A stretch of DNA of 64,000 bases from Dysgonomonas sp. PF1-14 (GTDB lineage: Bacteria; Bacteroidota; Bacteroidia; Bacteroidales; Dysgonomonadaceae): contig NZ_JARXWN010000004.1 in assembly GCF_029892965.1 (NCBI RefSeq), forward strand, positions 124,001 to 188,000, given 5' to 3'. Positions 1 through 10,042 of this stretch are shown in pieces (position 1 is the stretch's first letter; each line of letters starts with the position of its first letter). The notes under the pieces were generated by a model, which saw nothing but the letters and a program-made list of their open reading frames with translations, was not told the DNA's origin and ran no database searches. A program made the translations under genes and the position numbers.

Positions 1-1060
1 TATCGGAACTCCTTTTGATAAAGTTACCGTTGTGGCAAATGTATGACGTGCAAGATGAAAGGATAATGATTTATCAATACCACATAAATTAGCAATCTCC
101 TTCAGATATTCGTTCATTTTCTGATTGCTCATTATGGGTAAGATTTTATTACTATCTAATTCATCTTTATACTTAGCCAGTATTTTCCTTGGTATTTCAA
201 GTAGAGGAACATTCACGTTAATATTCGTCTTCTCCCTTTTTGTCATAATCCAAACTTTATTATCAAAACCCAGCTGGATATCTTCCTGTCTCAAATTCTT
301 TATATCAATATAAGCTAAGCCGGTAAAGCATTGAAAAACGAAAGTATCTCTAACTTTTATTAGTCTATCACTATCTACCTTTTCCTCCAGCTTGCAATTA
401 AGAATAGCGTTTAGCTCGTACTCCTCCAAATATACAGGATCATTAGATTTACCTTTTTTAGGTCTGAATGTTATATAAGGATCATAAGTACAATAACCTC
501 TATTGATAGCCTCTCTGATATATCCATGTAATAAGGAGTGTCTTTTATAGGCTGTAGGCTCAGCTAATCCGTTATCTTTCAAATGAGCGTCAAAGTCTAT
601 TACATTGATATAGGTAAAGTCAGAGAACGTTTTAAAACGTCCGAAACCCTCTATTTGATTTATTAGAGCTTTATTTTGAGCTAATACAGTCATAGACGGA
701 TTACGTCTCTTTAATTCACTTTGGATAAAGGAAATGACAGATAGAGTATTTTCCTCCGCTTTATTCCACTTATGTACATCCTCAATAGACCTACACTCAT
801 CCGAAAGAGCGAAAGCCTCTATATCTCTAAATATTTTATCTAGTTGTCCGTTCTTTGCAATCTTATTAGGATGCTGTACTATGTAGCCTCTTTCTCCTTT
901 ATCTTGCTTAAACTGTTTTGCGGTTACTTCTATGCCGGTAGAAATATATCTTTTTTCTACTGATTGAGTCGTATATGTATAGCTCTATAACTCCCTGTTT
1001 ATTTGAGGTGTTAGCTACTCCTTTTCTATCAAAAACCAGCTTAATTTTTAGACTATCCAT
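1..1060 (-). pseudogene. tyrosine recombinase (integrase), frameshifted and cut by the window edge
   Basis: Reading the minus strand from the ATG at 1060, the frame gives MDSLKIKLVFDRKG and runs to a run of six A at 951-956, where it goes out of frame. One A fewer would join it to a long open frame (KRYISTGIEVTAKQF onward) that continues to base 1. The joined product looks like a Bacteroidota phage-type integrase: an N-terminal arm-binding region, a SAM-like core-binding domain (about 100-210), and a catalytic domain with the first active-site region CFTGLAYIDI and the HLARHTFATT box. The catalytic tyrosine would lie beyond the left edge. Such enzymes move integrative elements, and this one sits directly beside the tmRNA 3' end, a common attachment site. 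The frameshift may be real inactivation, slippage at the homopolymer, or a base-calling error. Confidence 0.85.
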
Positions 1061-1191
1061 TTTTCTACCTGTTTTTCTACCAAAGGCAAATATAGTAGAA
1101 AACTTTAGCTTTTTCTTGCTTTTCGGATATTTTTTGTGCTTTCGATTGCTTTCCTAAGTTATTGAAATAGTAGGATTAATGTATAGAAATG

Positions 1192-1216
1192 AAAAAACCG
1201 CCTTTACAAGCGGTTT
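1192..1216 (-). terminator. Rho-independent terminator of tmRNA
   Basis: On the minus strand a 7-bp stem (1210-1216 pairing with 1195-1201), with an 8-nt loop, is followed by a run of T. It starts seven bases after the mature tmRNA 3' end, so it should end ssrA transcription. Confidence 0.8.
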
Positions 1217-1222
1217 AAAAAG

Positions 1223-1618
1223 TGGAGCTGGAGGGAGTTGAACCCTCGTCCAAACAAGGAACTAATCTGCTTTCTACATGCTTATCTTTGCTTTTATTTT
1301 CGTGAATGAGCAAGACCAAAGCCACCAACTCAAACCTTAGCTTCTTTAGTTTCAGATAAGAGCCAAAGCCTCTCCTATCCTATCTCCGATTTGCCTGCAC
1401 CACCTGATCGGCACGCTTCGAAGCCACAGCTTCCGGGTGATGTCTTGTCCCTACACCTGTGCAGGGATTAAGCTAGAATCTACTATACTTCGATTAAGCA
1501 GCAAGAGCGTAATTGTTATTGCCAGTTAAATTTTTGACGTCTGAGATTATAGTGCCAGCCGACTACGCACTGCATGCTTACAAACCACTTCATCTCGCTG
1601 TCAAAGCCAGTCAGCCCC
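1223..1618 (-). ncRNA. ssrA: transfer-messenger RNA (tmRNA)
   Basis: tmRNA rescues stalled ribosomes and tags the unfinished peptide for proteolysis. The 5' end GGGGCTGACTGG (from 1618) pairs with CAGCTCC near the 3' end to form the acceptor stem, followed by discriminator A at 1223; CCA is not encoded. A T-arm (GGGTTCAACTCCCTCC type) precedes the 3' stem. The internal reading frame encodes a tag ending in ALAA at 1494-1523. Length is about 396 nt, normal for Bacteroidota. The 3' end abuts an integrase gene, so the T-arm/acceptor region is probably the attachment site of the element to the left. Confidence 0.95.
1494..1523 (-). other. tmRNA proteolysis-tag reading frame
   Basis: Codons GGC AAT AAC AAT TAC GCT CTT GCT GCT TAA encode GNNNYALAA, matching the Bacteroidales pattern of G-x-x-NYALAA tags. 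The resume codon is taken as GGC, because tags in this phylum begin with glycine. Confidence 0.85.
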
Positions 1619-1677
1619 ATGAATTATCAATATCCAATAAACTTACAAAAGAAGATATTAAATATGATTTTAAGTGA

Positions 1678-1685
1678 CAAAGATA
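1678..1685 (-). promoter_or_regulatory. putative ssrA promoter -7 box
   Basis: TATCTTTG on the minus strand matches the Bacteroidota -7 consensus TAnnTTTG. It would start transcription roughly 50 nt before the mature tmRNA 5' end, leaving a leader for RNase P to remove. No clear -33 box is visible. The rest of 1619-1843 shows nothing else that I can identify. Confidence 0.45.
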
Positions 1686-1843
1686 ATCAAATTTTATTTC
1701 CCTGTACTGCTACAATTCAGATTAATTTGTCTAACCCTATTTTCCATATAGATAAAGTTCCCGGAAAAAGATAACAGAAAAGAGAAATTTCATCTGCTCT
1801 TTTCGCTTTTTGTCGTTTTATATCTAACAGGGCAAAATTACTT

Positions 1844-3061
1844 ATGGAAAAATCCATATATTTGCCTCTAATTACAAAACAACTCAATACACAGAGTATG
1901 ACAATATTCCATTCGCAATTTGAAGAAATCCGAAAACTGATAACCTATGAAGATTTCTCACTCCTTACCAAAAGAGTTATAGACCTCACTTTGGATACAG
2001 AAAATGTCGTATCCTACAAAAAGACATTAGACTTCCTCGACTGGCTCGATTCGAATACAAATAATACGGAAGCACAGAAGGAAAGATTTTCTAACCTGCT
2101 GGATGAACTGTATTCTGAGCTTTCTGCAAAAGGTGAAGCATCTAATATAGGTACACCCCTATTATCGACATACAATCTGATAAAATCGTACCGTAACTCA
2201 GCTTTTGCCCTTGGCCCTATAAACCTCGAAATAAAAGAAGGAGAAATAGTGGGATTGGTAGGAGAAAACGGTAATGGAAAAACAACACTGCTACGCACCT
2301 TATGCGGCGAACTGGAACCCACAGGCGGAGAAATCAGGTATCTGTTTTCACATAAAGACAACTACGACCTGCGTTCGAGGCTTATATACATTCCGCAGCG
2401 CACAACATCGTGGCAAGGCTCATTGCTTTCTAACCTGCGTTTTACAGCTGCCTCATATGGAATCACAGGAGACGAAAATGTATGTATGGTAGAACTTATT
2501 ATTGCCCGAATGGGATTACGCAAATACCGTACATATAGCTGGAAAAACCTGTCTTCGGGCTATAAGATGCGATTCGAACTGGCAAGAGCATTGTTGCGCA
2601 AGCCCAAATTATTACTTATAGATGAGCCGTTGGCCAATCTGGATATACTGGCACAGCAAATCGTACTCGATGACTTTCGCGATATAGCTCGTTCACCGTT
2701 CCGCCCATTGGGTATAATACTTAGTTCGCAACAGCTGTACGAAGTAGAAAAGGCTTCCGACAATGTTATATTCCTTAAAAACGGGACACCGCGAAACCTG
2801 GCTACCGATACGGACGTCACCTACACCGAAGTCTCACGGTTTATTGTCGAATTCGAATCGGAATGGAAGCAGGAACAGCTTCGCGAAGCACTAAACTCTC
2901 TCAGGCTGGAAAAACTTCAGATAAACGGCGGTACTTATGTCGCCAGTTTTCCTGACGACATCACACAGGAAATGTTTCTGCAAACGGTTCTCGACAGCCA
3001 TATACCTATCATATATTTCCGGAATATATCCAATTCTACCCGTAGATTTTTCCTATCCTAA
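1844..3061 (+). CDS. ABC transporter ATP-binding protein with N-terminal extension
   Basis: A 405-residue cytoplasmic ATPase. The first ~105 residues are a hydrophilic, helix-rich segment not found in ordinary ABC ATPases. The ABC domain follows: Walker A GENGNGKTT at about 139-147, signature LSSGY at about 236, Walker B LLLIDEP at about 256. A ~75-residue C-terminal tail follows. The next gene, 16 bp downstream, encodes a polytopic membrane protein that is probably its partner, so together they likely form a two-gene exporter or a membrane-remodelling ABC system. Substrate cannot be told from sequence. The ATG chosen lies in an AT-rich context without a Shine-Dalgarno, usual for this phylum. 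Confidence 0.85.
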   Translation: MEKSIYLPLITKQLNTQSMTIFHSQFEEIRKLITYEDFSLLTKRVIDLTLDTENVVSYKKTLDFLDWLDSNTNNTEAQKERFSNLLDELYSELSAKGEASNIGTPLLSTYNLIKSYRNSAFALGPINLEIKEGEIVGLVGENGNGKTTLLRTLCGELEPTGGEIRYLFSHKDNYDLRSRLIYIPQRTTSWQGSLLSNLRFTAASYGITGDENVCMVELIIARMGLRKYRTYSWKNLSSGYKMRFELARALLRKPKLLLIDEPLANLDILAQQIVLDDFRDIARSPFRPLGIILSSQQLYEVEKASDNVIFLKNGTPRNLATDTDVTYTEVSRFIVEFESEWKQEQLREALNSLRLEKLQINGGTYVASFPDDITQEMFLQTVLDSHIPIIYFRNISNSTRRFFLS

Positions 3062-3077
3062 AAAAACATACCGCATA

Positions 3078-4676
3078 ATGATAAACAAGATACAAAAATA
3101 CCTGCTGCTTCATTATCCTATTCTCTGGAATACAAGGATAGTGCCCATGTTGCTCATACTGACAGGAGTACATATTATCTTCTTCGCAATTGGCTATTTA
3201 TCTGCCGATACCGCATTCACACGCAACTATTATTACTCGCTCGATAACGATCTGGGATTGCTCTATTTCACAAGCATATTGGTCGGGGTACTGATACTTA
3301 TAGGCTGGCTTGTCTTCTATAGCCGCAACAATGGATTTAAGACCTTCTATCCACGCAGAACGTCACAGTTATATGCTGAGTGGCTCATTATTTTAGCTAT
3401 TACGGTAGGTCTCTCATTTATTCCTTTCACACTTACTAAAGGACATATCTTCAAATGGAAATCGGCAGCATCGCTCGAAGAAGTGAAAGAAGCCTTGAAA
3501 ACACTGGATATGGCTAACGGACTAATTGCAAATGACCATGATTATTTCAAATTCGAAAATGAATACGACAAGCCGATCCCCATACCGGATAATATGAAGC
3601 TCGACCCCGAAAAGCTCGACTTAAACCTTTACGCTACCGAATACAGCCATCGGGGCGGAATTATACTGAAAGGATATATAGGTCCATCCTTCCTGTTTGG
3701 CAAAGACCGCTACTATTACAATGCTTATTTCTATGGTAATTTCCGAGATATGGACTCGGACAAGCGCCAGAGTGTGGAAAGACAAGAACTTGTGAAAAAA
3801 TGGTTGCGAAACGGGCAAAAAGATGATATCCTTGCAGTTATGAAAGACTTCGACAAGCTGCAACAAAAACATAACCTGAAAGGAAATATCACTCCTGAGC
3901 AGTGGTTTAAGCGCATCTATAATCCGCCGTTTTTTGAGGTAAACCCTTCTACTGCTCTCAATAGTTATAAGCCCGAATACTACTATGATGAAGATGACTA
4001 TTCACAATATCCGGTTGAAGAAGCGGTTGTAGTTGCTGCTCCTGTTCCCGACAGTACCTATCAGGAATACGCTTACTCGATCGTAAACAGTAAGACTCCA
4101 TATCTGCAATACAGCATGCTAAGAGCCGGATATGAGCATATACTCCAATATTATGAATATGACAATGCCTTTTTCGAATGGTTCATACTGTTTTGCTCAT
4201 GTATAGCTGTGTGCCTATCTATCTTCGTGTACACTTTCAGAGTAACCGGAGGTAAACAATGGCTCATCGCATTTGTTGCCTTAGGGATACTGATCTTTAT
4301 TGTCGTCTTACTAGGTGTAGCTCTGGCACAATCTGTCGGTTACAGAAGTGACAGACCTATTGCCATAGGCATATGTTTATTCTGGATCGCATTATTTATT
4401 GCTCTTCTGATAAGGATAATAGCTAAAATTACATCTAAAGGCAGGAAGGGCCGATCCAGTATATATATGAATATCCTCATATGGTTACTGCCATGCCTTA
4501 TTCCACTATCATACCTCACAGTCTTTCTGCATTCTGAATACTCAGATGAAGAGTATTTCGAGCCAACAGATGCAGATGTAATGAATATGTTCTGGTTCAA
4601 TATTATATTCATAGCAGTAGCCATGTCGCTTATCTCTGTACTTGTACGCAAGTGGAAAAGCATAGCCGAAGAATAA
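3078..4676 (+). CDS. polytopic membrane protein, probable ABC permease partner
   Basis: 532 residues from ATG 3078 (MINKIQKYLL). An in-frame upstream ATG exists but lies inside the preceding ATPase gene, so the later start is preferred. Hydropathy by eye gives three N-terminal membrane segments (about 20-42, 62-84, 100-117), a hydrophilic domain of ~230 residues rich in Tyr, Asp and Lys, then about five further segments (368-525). This three-plus-five layout with one large loop resembles ABC-2-like permeases of Bacteroidota, but I recognise no named family. Co-orientation and tight spacing with the ATPase are the main functional clue. Confidence 0.7.
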   Translation: MINKIQKYLLLHYPILWNTRIVPMLLILTGVHIIFFAIGYLSADTAFTRNYYYSLDNDLGLLYFTSILVGVLILIGWLVFYSRNNGFKTFYPRRTSQLYAEWLIILAITVGLSFIPFTLTKGHIFKWKSAASLEEVKEALKTLDMANGLIANDHDYFKFENEYDKPIPIPDNMKLDPEKLDLNLYATEYSHRGGIILKGYIGPSFLFGKDRYYYNAYFYGNFRDMDSDKRQSVERQELVKKWLRNGQKDDILAVMKDFDKLQQKHNLKGNITPEQWFKRIYNPPFFEVNPSTALNSYKPEYYYDEDDYSQYPVEEAVVVAAPVPDSTYQEYAYSIVNSKTPYLQYSMLRAGYEHILQYYEYDNAFFEWFILFCSCIAVCLSIFVYTFRVTGGKQWLIAFVALGILIFIVVLLGVALAQSVGYRSDRPIAIGICLFWIALFIALLIRIIAKITSKGRKGRSSIYMNILIWLLPCLIPLSYLTVFLHSEYSDEEYFEPTDADVMNMFWFNIIFIAVAMSLISVLVRKWKSIAEE

Positions 4677-4717
4677 GCTATAATATATGCCTTAAAAGAA
4701 CAAGAAATATAAAAAAC

Positions 4718-4752
4718 AAGAAAGTCCCGGATTTCAGATCCGGGACTTTCTT
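4718..4752. terminator. bidirectional terminator between convergent genes
   Basis: A perfect stem of about 15 bp (core AAAGTCCCGGAT, loop TTCAG, then its complement) has A-rich sequence on its left and CTTTCTTATATT on its right, so it can terminate both the ABC pair and the atp operon. Confidence 0.85.
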
Positions 4753-4786
4753 ATATTGTAGAAATAAGTAATAACCTATACTATCG

Positions 4787-5677
4787 TCACTGCAATGCTG
4801 ATGCACCACCGATAATATCGAGTAGTTCGTTAGTTACAGCCTGCTGACGAGATTTATTGTACTGTATTGTCAGGTCCTGAACCAGTTCGTCCGCATTGTC
4901 CGAAGCTATCTGCATAGCTATTGTACGTGCAGCATGTTCTGATGCATTTGCGTCCAGCAACGCCGCATACAATCTCGAATATAAGACTGTAGGTATCAGG
5001 CTTTCCAATATCTCTTCTTTCGAAGGTTCCAGAATATAATCGGTCTGAACTGTACTTGAGTCTGTTTCCACTGTATTGACACTATGCTTTTGCTCCAGAT
5101 CGAACGGCAGAAACGGTACAGTCTGTAGCCGCTGTGTACCTGTAGATACAAAATGATGATAGATAAGTATAACTCCATCTATTTCTTTTGCCACATATTT
5201 AGCAATCAGCTCCTTCGCCAAATCCTGTACTGCCTGATAAGAAGGCTTATCTGCCATCTCCCTGTAGTCGCCTTGCGATGTCAATCCCTGTTTTCTCAGA
5301 GCATCTGCAATCTTCTTTCCGACAGGATATAGCAGGATATTTTCCTTACCCAGTTCTTTGTGCTTAGCGTAAGTAACATTGAACTCTTTTATTACATTCG
5401 AATTATATGCACCAGCCAGCGAAGAGTTAGAAGCAAAAACCACAATCGCTAACCTCTTTGTTTCTCTTTTCTGGATAAAAGGAGACTCATAGCTCATATC
5501 CGAAGCAAGGAGATTGGTCAGGATAGAATCCAACTTCTGCTGATAAGGCAGAAAGTTGTTGATAGCCGCCTGAGCCCTGTGCAGTTTAGACGATGCAATC
5601 ATCTTCATTGCAGAGGTAATCTTCTTCGTACTCTTTACCGAGCCTATTCTGTTTTTTATTTCCTTAAGAGATGCCAT
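4787..5677 (-). CDS. atpG: F1 ATP synthase gamma subunit
   Basis: The 296-residue rotor shaft of F1, linking the c-ring to the alpha/beta hexamer. The N-terminal helix begins MASLKEIKNRIGSVKSTKKI with the MKMIASSKL motif, and the C-terminal helix contains ASEHAARTIAMQIASDNADE, both typical of gamma. It is the last gene of the operon, 7 bp after atpA, and is followed by the bidirectional terminator at 4718-4752. Confidence 0.97.
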   Translation of the reverse strand: MASLKEIKNRIGSVKSTKKITSAMKMIASSKLHRAQAAINNFLPYQQKLDSILTNLLASDMSYESPFIQKRETKRLAIVVFASNSSLAGAYNSNVIKEFNVTYAKHKELGKENILLYPVGKKIADALRKQGLTSQGDYREMADKPSYQAVQDLAKELIAKYVAKEIDGVILIYHHFVSTGTQRLQTVPFLPFDLEQKHSVNTVETDSSTVQTDYILEPSKEEILESLIPTVLYSRLYAALLDANASEHAARTIAMQIASDNADELVQDLTIQYNKSRQQAVTNELLDIIGGASALQ

Positions 5678-5684
5678 AATTCAA

Positions 5685-7271
5685 TTAGTTTTTATATTGA
5701 GTCGCAATGTCTGCGGCAACGCTTCTGAGCACTTTTTCGATATCCTCATTGATCACACCCTTTTTCAGTTGATCGAGCACATCGCTCTGGTGTTGCATTT
5801 CCAGCGTCCTCAAGAATTCTGTTTCAAACTCATGCACTTTATCGACAGGTATCTGACGAAGTAATCCGTTAGTACCACAATATAGAATAGCAATCTGTCT
5901 CTCCACAGGCATTGGGTCATACTGTATCTGCACAAGCAGTTCGGTATTCTTCTTACCTTTATCTATAGTCATTGCAGTCACAGGATCTAAGTCACCACCA
6001 AACTGTGTAAATGCTTCCAGTTCGCGGTACTGTGCCTGGTCTATCTTCAGTGTTCCTGCTACTTTTTTCATGGCTTTCACCTGCGCCGAACCTCCCACAC
6101 GCGATACGGAAATACCTACGTCGATAGCCGGACGTTTACCTGCATTAAACAAGTTACCGTCGAGGAATATCTGACCATCGGTAATAGAGATCACGTTAGT
6201 CGGTATATAGGCTGATACGTCACCTGCCTGCGTTTCGATAATAGGCAGTGCAGTCAGCGAACCTCCTGCTTTTACTTTCCCTTTCAGGCTTTCAGGCAGG
6301 TCGTTCATCTGCTCGGCAACTTCCTGCTGACCAATAATTTTCGCTGCACGCTCCAACAGGCGCGAGTGCAGGTAGAAGATATCACCCGGATAAGCTTCAC
6401 GTCCCGGTGGACGGCGAAGGATCAGTGACACCTCACGATAGGCAACAGCCTGTTTAGACAAGTCATCGTACACTACCAGTGCATGACGGCCTGTATCGCG
6501 GAAATATTCACCGATAGCAGCACCAGCAAAGGCAGCAAAATATTGTACCGCAGCGGGCTCGGCAGCTGTAGCCGAAACCACTACTGTATAATCCATTGCA
6601 CCCTTTTCTTTCAGTGTTTCCACAATATTGGCTACTGTAGAAGCCTTCTGACCGATAGCTACATAGATACAATACACAGGGTCTCCTGCCTCATAGTTAC
6701 CTTTCTGGTTGATTATAGTATCTATGGCAATAGCTGTTTTTCCTGTCTGGCGGTCACCGATGATAAGCTCACGCTGGCCTCTACCGATAGGAATCATCGC
6801 ATCTACTGCCTTCAATCCTGTTTGTAACGGTTGTGTAACCGGTTGCCGGTAAATAACACCCGGAGCTTTACGTTCCAGTGGCATTTCCAATAGTTCGCCT
6901 GTGATCGGTCCCATGCCATCTATAGGCTGGCCAAGAGGCGTAATTACACGTCCGAGCATACCATCGCCCACATTGATGGAGGCAATTCTTTTAGTACGCT
7001 TTACGGTAAAACCCTCTTTGATCTGATCGGACGGACCCAGCAATACAGCACCCACGTTGTCTTCCTCGAGGTTCATCACAACAGCCATCAGACCATTGTC
7101 GAATTCGAGAAGCTCGTTGGCTTCTGCATTTTTCAGTCCATATATGCGAACAACACCGTCTCCTACTTCGAGTACAGTACCCACTTCATCGAACTGAACG
7201 CGGCTACTGATATTCTCGAGCTGCATTTTCAGCACATCGGAGACTTCACTTGCTTTTATATTTTCAGACAT
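5685..7271 (-). CDS. atpA: F1 ATP synthase alpha subunit
   Basis: 528 residues, full length. The non-catalytic nucleotide-binding subunit of F1. Walker A is GDRQTGKTA, and the sequence [14 protein letters not shown] plus the alpha signature [17 protein letters not shown] are present. It lies between atpH (66-bp AT-rich spacer) and atpG, in the usual Bacteroidota order. Confidence 0.98.
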   Translation of the reverse strand: MSENIKASEVSDVLKMQLENISSRVQFDEVGTVLEVGDGVVRIYGLKNAEANELLEFDNGLMAVVMNLEEDNVGAVLLGPSDQIKEGFTVKRTKRIASINVGDGMLGRVITPLGQPIDGMGPITGELLEMPLERKAPGVIYRQPVTQPLQTGLKAVDAMIPIGRGQRELIIGDRQTGKTAIAIDTIINQKGNYEAGDPVYCIYVAIGQKASTVANIVETLKEKGAMDYTVVVSATAAEPAAVQYFAAFAGAAIGEYFRDTGRHALVVYDDLSKQAVAYREVSLILRRPPGREAYPGDIFYLHSRLLERAAKIIGQQEVAEQMNDLPESLKGKVKAGGSLTALPIIETQAGDVSAYIPTNVISITDGQIFLDGNLFNAGKRPAIDVGISVSRVGGSAQVKAMKKVAGTLKIDQAQYRELEAFTQFGGDLDPVTAMTIDKGKKNTELLVQIQYDPMPVERQIAILYCGTNGLLRQIPVDKVHEFETEFLRTLEMQHQSDVLDQLKKGVINEDIEKVLRSVAADIATQYKN

Positions 7272-7337
7272 ACGTTATTTTAATTATAAATTATAAGTTA
7301 TGAATTATGAGTTTTACTCATTTTCATATAGCACGAC

Positions 7338-7895
7338 TTATTTCGAAATCTTACTGTTTTCAGCGACAAACTGCTGTTTAATCCGTTTCAGCTGAGTTTT
7401 CACACTGGCGTCTAACCGATAGGTATCTACATAAAGGATAAATCCTCCTTCGATACTTGGATCTACCTCTGTTTCAAAATCGAGTGTTCCCGGTTTTACC
7501 TTTTGCAACAGGCCTTTCATCTTCTCAGACACTGTACTATCTACCGGAGTAGCTGTCACCAATCGTCCCATATTCATATCTTTCGATTCGCAATACAGGT
7601 CGATATAGGACAAAGCTATATTCCGCATAAATACTTCGCGTCTGTTTTTCAGCACGAGTTCTACAAAACGGCTTAAGGTATCACTCATTTTTCCACCGAC
7701 GGCAGCACCGATCAGTCCAAGTTTATCATCAGCATTCAATGTAGGATTATCCATTGCCATACGCATTTTTGGCTCGACGGCAAAAACCGAAGCGAGTGTC
7801 TTCATTTCCGAAAACACAGTGTCTTCGGCTTTCTGATCTACTGCATATTGCAACAGAGCTTTAGCATATCGCTTAGAAATCATCCCTTCATTCAT
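7338..7895 (-). CDS. atpH: F1 ATP synthase delta subunit
   Basis: 185 residues forming the peripheral-stalk cap that ties F1 to subunit b. The N-terminal six-helix domain begins ISKRYAKALLQYAVDQ, and the C-terminal region includes PSIEGGFILYVDTYRLDASV, matching the OSCP/delta signature. It lies 5 bp after atpF. Confidence 0.95.
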   Translation of the reverse strand: MNEGMISKRYAKALLQYAVDQKAEDTVFSEMKTLASVFAVEPKMRMAMDNPTLNADDKLGLIGAAVGGKMSDTLSRFVELVLKNRREVFMRNIALSYIDLYCESKDMNMGRLVTATPVDSTVSEKMKGLLQKVKPGTLDFETEVDPSIEGGFILYVDTYRLDASVKTQLKRIKQQFVAENSKISK

Positions 7896-7900
7896 AACAG

Positions 7901-8401
7901 TTAAGATTTTGAAACCATAGCCTCATCAACCAGGCGATCAATCATTGACATTTGCTCTTTAGGATCTTTCAGAGATTCGCGGAGTACTTTTTCGGCTACA
8001 TCTACTGACAACTCAGCTACCTGACGACGAATGTCGCGGATAGCCTGATCTTTCTCAGCCTGTATTTGTTTCCTTATTTCGTCCATCTCTTTAGCTCCTG
8101 CTATTTTAGCCTGCTCACGCGCTTCGGCAACAATGCGTTCACGCGTATCGGCAGCATCTTTCAAGATTTTCACCTGCTCTGCTTTGGCCGATGCCAGTAT
8201 AGCATCGCTTTGTTCTTTTATAGAAGCCAGTTGGTCATTCGCTTTCTGTGCTGCATCTAACGAATCCTGTATATAGTTTTTACGTTCATCTACCATTTTG
8301 GTAATCACAGGGAAACCAAATTTGGCAAGAACGAAGAAAACGATACCGAACGAAAGAAGCATCCAAAAGAGAAGCCCAGATTCAGGTAATAATAAACCCA
8401 T
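7901..8401 (-). CDS. atpF: Fo ATP synthase b subunit
   Basis: 166 residues: one N-terminal membrane span ([20 protein letters not shown]) then a long charged alpha-helical coiled coil rich in Ala, Glu, Lys and Gln, the peripheral stalk of Fo. It is a single b gene without a paired b'. It sits between atpE and atpH. Confidence 0.95.
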   Translation of the reverse strand: MGLLLPESGLLFWMLLSFGIVFFVLAKFGFPVITKMVDERKNYIQDSLDAAQKANDQLASIKEQSDAILASAKAEQVKILKDAADTRERIVAEAREQAKIAGAKEMDEIRKQIQAEKDQAIRDIRRQVAELSVDVAEKVLRESLKDPKEQMSMIDRLVDEAMVSKS

Positions 8402-8495
8402 ATTTTTTATTTTTTTTAGTTTACTAGTTGTTAGTCTTCCAGTTTACTAGTTTTTTTAATCTAGTATACTATCAAACTCTTAACTGATAAACTTA

Positions 8496-8753
<258 letters not shown>

Positions 8754-8798
8754 TTAAAATTTAAGTTATTTAATTTGTTTATTATTTTTATATCTCAT

Positions 8799-8862
8799 CC
8801 CCTCCAACCTCCCTCAAAAGGGGAAGCTTTCTCCCTCCCTATTAGGGAGGGATGGGGAGGGG
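8799..8862. repeat. C-rich palindromic intergenic repeat, copy 1
   Basis: Between atpB and atpE. CCCCTCCAACCTCCC at the left pairs with GGGATGGGGAGGGG at the right, around an inner hairpin CTCCCTCCCTATTAGGGAGG. Related C-rich copies lie at 10718, 10811 and 28521. In a low-GC genome these GC-rich blocks stand out as a mobile or REP-like family. Confidence 0.7.
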
Positions 8863-8871
8863 TATTATTTC

Positions 8872-9969
8872 TTAATGCTTCTCTGCATGATGGTGTGGTT
8901 CTACCTGTGCCAATCCGATAAATACGGCCGACAACATGGTGAACACATAAGCCTGAATGTAAGCTACCAGTATTTCCACAAAACTGATAAATACTGTCAG
9001 CAACACCGAAACCAGCGTCATAGACCCGTTGATAACCGGACCCAGATTTACGGTAACGAATATCAAGCATGTAAGACCGAGTACAATAGAGTGTCCTGCA
9101 AGGATATTTGCAAAAAGACGAATCATCAGTGCAAACGGTTTTGTGAATACTCCTACAAGTTCTATAGCAGGCATGATCGGTATCGGCACTTTGAGCCATG
9201 TAGGCACATCGGGCCAGAATATTTCTTTCCAGTACTCTTTCGATCCGAACATGTTTACAATAAAGAATGTAAACAATGCCAGAACCAGCGTAACGGCAAT
9301 GTTACCCGTCACATTGGCACCTCCCGGAAAGATCGGTATCAGTCCTAAGATATTGTTGAAGAATATAAAGAAGAATACCGTAAGCAGGTAAGGTGAAAAC
9401 TTTCTGAAATTCTTACCTACACATGGTTTTATAATGTCATCCTGAACGCTCATTATAAACATCTCCATGAAACCGACAAAGCCTTTCGGTGCTTTATGCT
9501 CTCCGCTCTTAGCCATTTTCTTATACCATCCGGCAACACTCATTACGATAATGAGCAGAAGTATGGAACTGATGATAAGGCTTGTCGCATTCTTAGTCAG
9601 CGAAAAATCTAAAGGGCGTACCTCTTCTCCGGCGGCATTCTTTTCCACAATCTTACCTTTATAGTCACCCGACCGGGCTATATAAAAACCATTGTATGCT
9701 TCGTGCCCGTGATGAAACTGGCTGGACATGAATACATGCCATCCGCTGGTCTCACCTTTTACTATGACAGGCAAAGGAATAGACACATGCGTATCGCCCC
9801 AAGTGGTCAGATGCCATTCATAAGAGTCGGCAAGGTGATCGAGAATCAACTCTTTTACGTTCAACTCTCCACCTTCTTCTCCATGCTCACCCGCAGCAGC
9901 GACAGGCTGTACACCTATTGCGGCAAGCATAAAGAACGAGGCCAAAATGTATTTTAAATAGTGCTTCAT
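8872..9969 (-). CDS. atpB: Fo ATP synthase a subunit with secreted N-terminal extension
   Basis: 365 residues. The protein starts with a signal-peptide-like segment (YILASFFMLAAIGVQPVAAA) and a His/Glu-rich periplasmic stretch to about residue 130, a known feature of Bacteroidota subunit a. Membrane helices follow, including MIRLFANILAGH with the essential Arg at about 284, and EILVAYIQAYVFTMLS near the C-terminus. It forms the proton half-channels against the c-ring. Confidence 0.96.
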   Translation of the reverse strand: MKHYLKYILASFFMLAAIGVQPVAAAGEHGEEGGELNVKELILDHLADSYEWHLTTWGDTHVSIPLPVIVKGETSGWHVFMSSQFHHGHEAYNGFYIARSGDYKGKIVEKNAAGEEVRPLDFSLTKNATSLIISSILLLIIVMSVAGWYKKMAKSGEHKAPKGFVGFMEMFIMSVQDDIIKPCVGKNFRKFSPYLLTVFFFIFFNNILGLIPIFPGGANVTGNIAVTLVLALFTFFIVNMFGSKEYWKEIFWPDVPTWLKVPIPIMPAIELVGVFTKPFALMIRLFANILAGHSIVLGLTCLIFVTVNLGPVINGSMTLVSVLLTVFISFVEILVAYIQAYVFTMLSAVFIGLAQVEPHHHAEKH

Positions 9970-10042
9970 ACTATTTGTTCTATTTCATTAGTCATTTCTC
10001 GTGACTCGACATAACATGAAATGAATTTCAGTTCTGTTCTCG

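Noticed and set aside
8795-9199. Minus-strand frame overlapping the end of atpB
   Set aside because: It is a shifted frame of atpB running into a C-rich repeat; no protein-like composition.
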